Part shown: positions 24,889 to 31,461 of the stretch, in pieces | Layout: the number at the start of each line of letters is the position of its first letter | How positions within the stretch are numbered: the first letter of the stretch is position 1 | Assembly: GCA_008081305.1 (NCBI GenBank) | Contig: VMCP01000023.1 | Coordinates: forward strand, 1 to 33,367 | Origin: Bacteroidota bacterium | Lineage (GTDB): Bacteria; Bacteroidota; Bacteroidia; NS11-12g; UBA955 | Length of the DNA stretch: 33,367 nt | Direction of reading: 5' to 3' | Made by a program: the position numbers and the translations under genes | Notes under the pieces: model-generated | What the model was told of the DNA's origin: nothing | Database searches by the model: none | Seen by the model: only the letters and a program-made list of their open reading frames with translations

Positions 24889-25653
24889 TCACAAGAAAAA
24901 GTCGAAGCTATCCCCGCGAAGTCCCAAACGAAGGGTTTCTAGGGGCAATACCTCATGTGGGGCAATATTTCCAAGATTCACATTGCTACCGTATAAACTC
25001 AAGAACCACACCTGTTGGGATTTTTGTGGAGCTTCCCAAATAACCTTTTCAATTGGAATTTTACGAATAATCTCAGCTACCAACCCCGAACGCACCTCTC
25101 CTGAATTTCTAAAAATACCTACTGTACCGGATTCTCTAGCCTCCCCAATAACTTTCCAAGCCCCTGCTTCCAACTCGCGTTCCATTTGCTCAATCCACTC
25201 ATAAGGCGGAATGATTTTTTCAGCATCCTTAGAGCCTACTTCACTGAGAACGTGATAATCTTTAGACAATTCCTGTATGTATTGACATTTATCCAAATGC
25301 GGCAGTTCCAAAGATCCATCAGAAACCTCCACATGCGTTATCTTGGTTTTCTCGAGTAATCGTCGATAATCATCAAATTGATCACGAACGATGTAAGCCT
25401 CAAATAACGTACCTCCAAAGTATACGGGAATATTTGCCTCGCGATATAATCGAAGCTTTTCATCCAACTTTTTGGTAACAAAACTGGTTCCGAAACCTAA
25501 TTTCACGATATCGACAAAATCGGAAGAATTATCCAAGAAATCGCTTGTTTCCCTAAGAGACAAGCCCTTATCCATCACCATGGTCAATCCAGTGTTCCTC
25601 GGTTTTTGGCTGCGATCCGGAAGATTTTTTAAAGCAAAGAGTTCGTTATTCAT
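24889..25653 (-). CDS. comA: ComA-family phosphosulfolactate synthase
   Basis: A protein of 254 residues matching the ComA family, which adds sulfite to phosphoenolpyruvate to give phosphosulfolactate, the first step of coenzyme M synthesis in methanogens. Visible family features are the start K-P-R-x-x-G-L-T-M-V-M-D-K-G, D-I-V-K-L-G-F-G-T-S, G-G-T-L-F-E-A-Y, E-V-S-D-G-S and the K-V-I-G-E-A-R-E-S-G-T-V-G-I catalytic region. Bacteroidota do not make coenzyme M, so the product may feed another sulfonate; sulfonolipids (capnines) of gliding Bacteroidota, which derive from cysteate, are a plausible destination, but that is inference. Its ATG lies inside the end of the TPR gene (8-base overlap), so the two are translationally coupled. 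Confidence 0.88.
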   Translation of the reverse strand: MNNELFALKNLPDRSQKPRNTGLTMVMDKGLSLRETSDFLDNSSDFVDIVKLGFGTSFVTKKLDEKLRLYREANIPVYFGGTLFEAYIVRDQFDDYRRLLEKTKITHVEVSDGSLELPHLDKCQYIQELSKDYHVLSEVGSKDAEKIIPPYEWIEQMERELEAGAWKVIGEARESGTVGIFRNSGEVRSGLVAEIIRKIPIEKVIWEAPQKSQQVWFLSLYGSNVNLGNIAPHEVLPLETLRLGLRGDSFDFFL

Positions 25654-27118
25654 TCGTGTTTTTACCCTGTGTAAATTTGCTGATAAGCGTAATAATCTTC
25701 ACAGAGTTCTTTAATTCGGGGGCAAAAGTAAAAATTCCTTGGTACTCAGACGAATCTATTTCTAATGCCTTTTCTAAAATCATCAACCCCATATCCTTGC
25801 TACCAGTTAAATAAAATAATGTCGCTAATCGATATAGCAGTTGAATACTATGCGGGTTGTTTTCTAAACCCTTCTCTGTAATTTGAAGAGCTTCAGGCGA
25901 GTCTCCTGTTTCGTGTAAGGCAATTCCCCAATCCAACCATACTTCAGATTCAAATGGAAACTGCTCAGATAATTCAGTATATAGCTCTGTCCATTTTTCA
26001 GTCATGTGACAACCAAAATATGCACTAGCCAAAACCACTCCATAGTCTACTTCTAAAGAATCAATCTGATATGCCTTTTCTAAATAGGGAAGAGCTAATT
26101 GATGTTGACCATTATGATGATAAGTTAACCCTAAGCTATACCAACTTTCTCCGTCTGTAGGGTGCAATCGAATGATTTGCTTGTATTCTTCACGAGAGGA
26201 CTCGGATTCTCCCAACTCATGCAAACTCCATGCATATAGTCCTTGAGCTGATTCCAGTGACTTTTTCGGGAATCTTTGTTTTAAAGCGATGTACTCGTCT
26301 TTAACCCGTTGAAAATCTGATAACTCATATAGCGATTCGATCATTCCTAACCAAGCGTCAGCGAAGTTTTCGTTTATCGTAACAGCATAATCAAAGGCTT
26401 CTACTGCCTTTTGATATTTTTCTACAGAGTGATTCGCAAGACCTAGGCAATACCATGCATGGGCCATATATGGCTCCGCATCTATCTGGGCCTCGATGGC
26501 TGGAATCAACATTTTAACTAAATGTGGCTCGTCAGAACGATGCAAGTATCTCTCCAAAATGGGTATTACATCCCCTTTACATTGAACGGTTTTTTTAGCG
26601 ATAGGGTCAACGAGTTCAAATTGCTCAAAATGAAGGGTCATTTCCAAGAAATCTTCAAGAAGTGCTTCATCATTTCCAATCATTTCTAGGGTATCCTTTA
26701 GCTTATCAAATGCTAATTTTCGAGCACCTTCATGCGAATGAACAATCGACCTCATCATGGCCAATGACGGCTCTAATGGAATATACTCCTCGGCTTCATC
26801 AAGATACTTGTGCGATTTTCGATATTTCCCGTCACGGAGTAAATGTTCCACCATATGAAGGGTAAAAATGGGTATATAAGGAAAAGACTGTATCCCCATT
26901 TCAATCACCATTTTTGTGTATTTATCCATCAAAAATGGGCTTCGTTCATTGGGCCACTCTGTGGTGTAGTAACGATACAACTGTATCAATTCACGGGCTG
27001 TGAAGTTCTCTCGATTCCGCGATTCAAAATCACTAGCAAGCGCGTCTATCTCGCCCGGAAGTGAATCAAATGAATCATCGAAATCCTCATCATCCCAATC
27101 TGATGGAAAGAAACTCAT
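25646..27118 (-). CDS. Tetratricopeptide-repeat protein
   Basis: A soluble, strongly acidic protein of 490 residues built largely of TPR helices; clear units include A-W-Y-C-L-G-L-A-N-H, A-W-L-G-M-I-E-S-L-Y, S-W-Y-S-L-G-L-T-Y-H-H-N-G and V-W-L-D-W-G-I-A-L-H-E-T-G-D. The first ~40 residues are rich in Asp and Glu (D-W-D-D-E-D-F-D-D-S-F-D). There is no signal peptide or membrane segment, so it is probably a cytoplasmic scaffold. It overlaps the ComA-like gene by 8 bases, which suggests a shared job, but nothing in the sequence says which partner it binds. A TAAATTTG element stands 4 bases before the ATG. Confidence 0.88.
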   Translation of the reverse strand: MSFFPSDWDDEDFDDSFDSLPGEIDALASDFESRNRENFTARELIQLYRYYTTEWPNERSPFLMDKYTKMVIEMGIQSFPYIPIFTLHMVEHLLRDGKYRKSHKYLDEAEEYIPLEPSLAMMRSIVHSHEGARKLAFDKLKDTLEMIGNDEALLEDFLEMTLHFEQFELVDPIAKKTVQCKGDVIPILERYLHRSDEPHLVKMLIPAIEAQIDAEPYMAHAWYCLGLANHSVEKYQKAVEAFDYAVTINENFADAWLGMIESLYELSDFQRVKDEYIALKQRFPKKSLESAQGLYAWSLHELGESESSREEYKQIIRLHPTDGESWYSLGLTYHHNGQHQLALPYLEKAYQIDSLEVDYGVVLASAYFGCHMTEKWTELYTELSEQFPFESEVWLDWGIALHETGDSPEALQITEKGLENNPHSIQLLYRLATLFYLTGSKDMGLMILEKALEIDSSEYQGIFTFAPELKNSVKIITLISKFTQGKNTNE

Positions 27119-27122
27119 AAAC

Positions 27123-27130
27123 CAAATTTA
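27123..27130 (-). promoter_or_regulatory. -7 promoter element for the TPR-comA pair
   Basis: On the minus strand it reads TAAATTTG, an exact TAnnTTTG match, with four bases before the ATG at 27118. Confidence 0.5.
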
Positions 27131-27193
27131 AATAAAGAGTGATAGGCCGCCATATTAGTAGCGCCTACTTTTCCATAAGTTAATAACAACAAC

Positions 27194-27598
27194 TTACTTA
27201 TATTGATTAAGCAGACTTAATATCTGCTCTTCATTTAACGCTCCTTCAGAGCGAAAAACAACTTCTCCTTTCTTGAAAAGCATTACCGTTGGATACGCTC
27301 GGATATTATACCTCCCCGCAATGCTCATCTGAGCTTCCGCATCCACCTGTATGATATTGAATTCTTGATGTTCTTCTTTTACCTTCTTCACATGGGGATC
27401 CATTTGCTTACAGGGTCCGCACCAGGTAGTATAAAAGTCTACCATCGTAAGTTTATCTTGAGCGATGGTTTCCAAAAAATCTTCGGTTGAAACCTCAACG
27501 TCTTTGACTCCATTCATATCGCATTGAACAAACATGAAAGAGGCCATAAATACCAAGATACTTGCCAGGGCTGAGAATTTTTGTGTTGAAGTTTTCAT
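27194..27598 (-). CDS. Exported thioredoxin-fold protein, probable lipoprotein
   Basis: A protein of 134 residues. A signal sequence (M-K-T-S-T-Q-K then a hydrophobic core) ends at M-F-V-Q-C, so Cys26 may be a lipidated N-terminus; Gln at -1 is unusual for a lipobox and makes this uncertain. The thioredoxin domain follows, with active site W-C-G-P-C-K (Cys60, Cys63) and the cis-proline region R-A-Y-P-T-V-M-L-F. It would act on disulfides outside the cytoplasm. It is divergent from the glycosyltransferase gene with only 41 bases between the starts, and is upstream of the TPR gene on the same strand after a 75-base gap. Confidence 0.88.
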   Translation of the reverse strand: MKTSTQKFSALASILVFMASFMFVQCDMNGVKDVEVSTEDFLETIAQDKLTMVDFYTTWCGPCKQMDPHVKKVKEEHQEFNIIQVDAEAQMSIAGRYNIRAYPTVMLFKKGEVVFRSEGALNEEQILSLLNQYK

Positions 27599-27602
27599 TG
27601 TA

Positions 27603-27610
27603 CAAATTTA
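27603..27610 (-). promoter_or_regulatory. -7 promoter element for the thioredoxin gene
   Basis: On the minus strand it reads TAAATTTG, an exact TAnnTTTG match, four bases before the ATG at 27598. Confidence 0.5.
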
Positions 27611-27627
27611 CTTATTACAAAAATAAA

Positions 27628-27635
27628 TACCTTTG
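27628..27635 (+). promoter_or_regulatory. -7 promoter element for the glycosyltransferase pair
   Basis: TACCTTTG is an exact TAnnTTTG match, four bases before the GTG start at 27640. It lies only 17 bases from the thioredoxin element on the other strand. Confidence 0.55.
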
Positions 27636-27639
27636 TTTC

Positions 27640-28584
27640 GTGTCGGATAAAACCATTCACCTATCGGTGGTTGTTCCCTTGTATAACGAGGAGAATAACG
27701 TGGAAAAACTCCATAACAGGCTTCAAACGAGTTTGCAACAAATGCAAATCAATTATGAAGTGGTTTTTATTAATGACGGAAGTAGAGACAAAACCCTCCC
27801 TTTGGTACTCAAACTAGCACAGGAAAATCCAAGTCTCAGATATATTGATCTGTCTAGAAATTTTGGACACCAATTAGCCATATTTGCGGGAATAGAAAAC
27901 GCTAGAGGCGAATATATTTTGGTGATGGACGGTGATGGGCAAGATCCACCAGAGATTATTCCAGATCTATACGAAAAGGCAAAAAGCGGATATGAAGTAG
28001 TGTATGCTAAACGAAGAAAAAGAGACGGGGAGAGTTTCTTAAAAAAGTTCACGGCAAAAATATTCTATCGCACACTTGCAAAAATTACCAGTATTGAAAT
28101 CCCCGTTGATACTGGAGATTTTCGCATTATTCACCGAAAGATTCGCGACATTTTAGTAAAAATGCCCGAACAACATAAATATATTAGGGGTCAAATCGCT
28201 TGGATAGGGTTTAATCAAACCTACCTAGAATACGACCGTCAGGAGCGAATGTCGGGTGAAACAAAATTCTCTTACGGAAAGATGATGCGTTTTGCGCTAG
28301 ATGGAATCAGCAGTTTTTCAACATGGCCATTGAAAATGGCTACTATTAGCGGGTTTGTCGTTTCTGGGGTTGCCTTTCTATTGATCATTTACAGCTTGTA
28401 CCAAAAGTTTTTTGGATATACAGAACGAGGTTGGACCTCTATGCAGATCAGTATTCTTTTCCTAGGAGGCATTCAATTACTAGGAATTGGCATACTAGGT
28501 GAATACATCGGAAGAATGAACGATAACGTTAAAAATCGGCCGCATTACATCATTCGCGACAGCAATATCCGTAGGGATGAGTAA
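27640..28584 (+). CDS. GT2 polyprenyl-phosphate glycosyltransferase (GtrB/DPM1-like)
   Basis: A protein of 314 residues from the GTG at 27640; an earlier in-frame ATG at 27562 would read through the divergent promoter and into the thioredoxin gene, so it is rejected. The GT-A domain begins L-S-V-V-V-P-L-Y-N-E-E and has I-N-D-G-S, the metal site V-M-D-G-D-G-Q-D-P-P and the G-E-T-K-F-S-Y-G-K motif of DPM1/GtrB enzymes. Two membrane helices near the C-terminus (about 235-260 and 270-290) anchor it. Such enzymes move a sugar from a nucleotide donor to polyprenyl phosphate. It overlaps the next gene, a multi-spanning enzyme that probably uses the product. The sugar cannot be told from sequence. 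Confidence 0.92.
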   Translation: MSDKTIHLSVVVPLYNEENNVEKLHNRLQTSLQQMQINYEVVFINDGSRDKTLPLVLKLAQENPSLRYIDLSRNFGHQLAIFAGIENARGEYILVMDGDGQDPPEIIPDLYEKAKSGYEVVYAKRRKRDGESFLKKFTAKIFYRTLAKITSIEIPVDTGDFRIIHRKIRDILVKMPEQHKYIRGQIAWIGFNQTYLEYDRQERMSGETKFSYGKMMRFALDGISSFSTWPLKMATISGFVVSGVAFLLIIYSLYQKFFGYTERGWTSMQISILFLGGIQLLGIGILGEYIGRMNDNVKNRPHYIIRDSNIRRDE

Positions 28585-30115
28585 AAACAAAACCTTATTA
28601 TTTTGGGCCATTGCTATTGGCTTATTTATCCTGTTTGGTCTTTACCAATACCTGCCTTATGGTCCCTATGGAATGCACCAAGGAGCACAAGCCGACAGGG
28701 CATGTATCGGACTCAATTACTATCAAGAATCAATGAATTTCTTCGAGCCTCGCGTGATGGAATCTCGAAACATGAAAGGCGTTACAGGTATGGAGTTCCC
28801 CATCATTGCCTATGCGTCTGCGATGATTTATCAGCTTATCGGTTATAACCACCTCATATATAGGGTAATTGAGGCACTTATTTTCTTACTCGGACAATGG
28901 GCAGTTTGGCAGATTGGATCATACTTTATTACCAAACCATTACATCGAGCATTAATACAAATCGCTTGGATTTCCTCTCCAATTCTTGTGTTCTACAGCA
29001 ATAATTTTCTACCTGAGGTGCCAGCTTTGTCATTCAGTTTAATGGCTTGGCATTATTTTTTCAGATACTATTACGGAATTGAACCCAAAAAATCAGCTTG
29101 GGGATTTGGACTATTTTCAATGTTGGCCGCCCTGTTGAAAATTACATATCTCATCCCCAGTATTGCAATTATTATTTTATGGGTGATTAGAAAAAAACTG
29201 CCTTTCGAATTTATCAAAAACCCTAAGGCATTATTGCTGAGTTGGGCCGTCGGCATAATACCAGTTATTGGCTGGTATACCTATTCAAAGCTCCTTACCG
29301 ATATTAGCTACAATCAGCATTTCTTACAGCAAATTAATCCGCCTAGTTCTATATCTGACTTTTTTGAGAATACCCGCTACGCTTTAAATACCTGGATTGA
29401 CAGCATTTATCCGAGAAATTTTATCGTTTTGCTTCTTCTAGTTTGGTTATATAGCCTTCAACGAAATATCAAACAAATCAGCTTAATCGGCGCATTAAGT
29501 ATATTACTTTTTTTAGGGTTTGCTTCCATTTTCATATTGTTCAATAAACAATACAGATACCATGATTATTATTTCATTCAGGTATTGCCCTTTCTATTCT
29601 TTACCCTTCTTTACATTTATCAGACCCAGTTAAGCCAAACGATTATTCTCAAAGGGCTTGTTGGAATCATATGCGCAATTGGATTATATGCTGCGCCGGT
29701 CATCAATTATAGTCATGCCAAAAACCAGGTTAGGAGCACCTATGCGGATGGCAATTATTACTGCCAAAATGTACTGAATAACATATGGGATATGGAACCT
29801 ACTCGTGCGTATATCAATCGAGAATTCGGTTCTGGAGAAATCATTGTTGCATTTGACCCTAGTCCGAATACCATGCTTTATTACCTCGGAAGACAAGGCA
29901 TACGCTTAGCACCTGATTTTGAGGAAATATTAAGTGTTGGAATCATCCAGAGTAAATTAGACGAGAAAACATTAGCCCAGCCTTATATCATTATCAATGA
30001 ATACTTCAATTATCCTAAAGACCACTACATTCACAAACTAATTGAAGACGAACCCGTGTTCACCACAGGAGATATCCGGATTTACAAACTGAATAAACAG
30101 GTGTTTAATTATTAA
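28577..30115 (+). CDS. Multi-spanning GT-C-fold glycosyltransferase (ArnT/PMT-like)
   Basis: A membrane protein of 512 residues with about ten hydrophobic segments. After the first helix the loop carries Q-A-D-R-A-C-I-G-L-N-Y-Y-Q, whose Asp stands where GT-C enzymes place a catalytic acid; a second acidic site is in F-L-P-E-V-P-A-L-S-F. The last ~130 residues are a soluble domain outside the membrane. The layout matches the dolichyl-phosphate-mannose/ArnT superfamily, which transfers sugar from a polyprenyl phosphate to protein or lipid on the periplasmic side. The ATG overlaps the end of the GT2 gene by 8 bases, supporting a donor-maker plus transferase pair. The acceptor is unknown. The family is moderately certain. 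Confidence 0.78.
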   Translation: MSKNKTLLFWAIAIGLFILFGLYQYLPYGPYGMHQGAQADRACIGLNYYQESMNFFEPRVMESRNMKGVTGMEFPIIAYASAMIYQLIGYNHLIYRVIEALIFLLGQWAVWQIGSYFITKPLHRALIQIAWISSPILVFYSNNFLPEVPALSFSLMAWHYFFRYYYGIEPKKSAWGFGLFSMLAALLKITYLIPSIAIIILWVIRKKLPFEFIKNPKALLLSWAVGIIPVIGWYTYSKLLTDISYNQHFLQQINPPSSISDFFENTRYALNTWIDSIYPRNFIVLLLLVWLYSLQRNIKQISLIGALSILLFLGFASIFILFNKQYRYHDYYFIQVLPFLFFTLLYIYQTQLSQTIILKGLVGIICAIGLYAAPVINYSHAKNQVRSTYADGNYYCQNVLNNIWDMEPTRAYINREFGSGEIIVAFDPSPNTMLYYLGRQGIRLAPDFEEILSVGIIQSKLDEKTLAQPYIIINEYFNYPKDHYIHKLIEDEPVFTTGDIRIYKLNKQVFNY

Positions 30116-30117
30116 CC

Positions 30118-31461
30118 TTAACTACTAAAGGGATAGGAAATTTGAAGGCCTATTCCGCCTCCGTGATATTTATTTGGAACAATGAAGGACTCAATTCCAT
30201 TGATAAATCCATCCACGAAAACAGAACCACCACCCAAGCGAAAAGTAGGCAAACTAAAGGTTGTATTGATGTCAAAAACATCAAACCCTCCAAACGAAAT
30301 ACCCGGTTTAAACACTAAATTCCTTATCGGATTCCAAACGTAAGAGCCCGAAATTCTAGGTAAAAATCCAGGAACGTTTATATATTGAAAACGAATAAGA
30401 TAACCTTTTTCCTTTCCGTCATATTTCCTTGATGTAAATCCAATATTGATGTGAAATGGCGTCCAAATATTACCTCTTTGACTCACTTCTGTCATACCCA
30501 ATTTTGATTCAATAGAGTCTCTCTGACGATCAAACCAATTACTCACCTTGAGTTCGGCACCCGATAAACCTACCGATTGAATATTAACATCCGATGTAGG
30601 CACATCTCCTATTGGGTTTAGGTTGGTATTATCCCATTGGAATCCTCTTGAAATGGTACTGACATTATTAAGGGAAATAAAACCGAAGTTCTCGACGCTC
30701 AAGTATGCATATTTAGAATTACCCAACTTATAATAAAAATCAGCATTTAACTGCAATCCCCAGCCTGTACCACCAAACTGATAACCTGTTCCTTGTGAAT
30801 AGTATGAACCGGAAATCAATACCGAATCAATATTTGAATCGGTATTGACTGAAAGGCCTTTCGTATAACCCCTGTTGAAATTCAATGCTTGAGAAAACTG
30901 TACTCCTATTCGCTTAGCGAACTTCCCTTCTGACCAACTTTTAGGTTCGAAACTAAAACGAAGATATCGTTGTGATAATTGATAAAAACTGTTCTCACCC
31001 GCCTCCTTTAAAGTCCCTATGTAAGGAGCATTCCCTCTAAATATCAAACCAAAAGCCTCTTTAGTAAATGTTGCTCCAGCAAGATTTTGAACTCCAACTT
31101 CTATTTGTTTGAGCGCATTGATCTTATCGTTGTCAATCAACTCAGGTATGGGATAAATCGCGGTATGATAATCGGTAAACAAGCCTAATCGGTTTTGATC
31201 AGACAACAGCCCTTCATATTCTTGAATATCACTTGGTGGTATATAGCCACCCGTCGCAAAACGAGATGCAAAGTTTAATGGAACCGCATTAGAACCTGTT
31301 ATCGCAGAGAAACCAGCTACTTGCCGTATTCGTTTAACTTCGGTTATGGTGGTTGTCTCAGGTGTTAAAATCCCGCTATCAGGCAACATAGATCCCTTAG
31401 CGTACAAGGAAGTCCATGCTAGGGCCAATAATAACAATGTAGTTTTAAATCTATTTAGCAT
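30118..31461 (-). CDS. Outer-membrane beta-barrel protein, DUF5723-like
   Basis: A protein of 447 residues with a signal peptide (hydrophobic core T-T-L-L-L-L-A-L-A-W, cleavage near L-Y-A-K). The rest is rich in amphipathic strands with Gly and aromatic residues (for example G-W-G-L-Q-L-N-A-D-F-Y-Y-K-L and G-Y-L-I-R-F-Q-Y) and ends with I-G-L-Q-I-S-Y-P-F-S-S. These features and the overall look fit the DUF5723 family of Bacteroidota barrels, whose function is unknown. Its ATG shares a base with the stop of the upstream gene (T-A-A-T-G junction), so the two are translationally coupled. It abuts the convergent GT-C gene. Confidence 0.7.
   Translation of the reverse strand: MLNRFKTTLLLLALAWTSLYAKGSMLPDSGILTPETTTITEVKRIRQVAGFSAITGSNAVPLNFASRFATGGYIPPSDIQEYEGLLSDQNRLGLFTDYHTAIYPIPELIDNDKINALKQIEVGVQNLAGATFTKEAFGLIFRGNAPYIGTLKEAGENSFYQLSQRYLRFSFEPKSWSEGKFAKRIGVQFSQALNFNRGYTKGLSVNTDSNIDSVLISGSYYSQGTGYQFGGTGWGLQLNADFYYKLGNSKYAYLSVENFGFISLNNVSTISRGFQWDNTNLNPIGDVPTSDVNIQSVGLSGAELKVSNWFDRQRDSIESKLGMTEVSQRGNIWTPFHINIGFTSRKYDGKEKGYLIRFQYINVPGFLPRISGSYVWNPIRNLVFKPGISFGGFDVFDINTTFSLPTFRLGGGSVFVDGFINGIESFIVPNKYHGGGIGLQISYPFSS

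Noticed and set aside
27131..27190. Terminator hairpin between the thioredoxin and TPR genes
   Set aside because: Only a four-pair AGGC/GCCT stem with a long loop and no T tract can be drawn.
27562..27639. N-terminal extension of the GT2 protein from an ATG at 27562
   Set aside because: It would run through the divergent promoters and into the thioredoxin gene, and the added residues are unlike the family.
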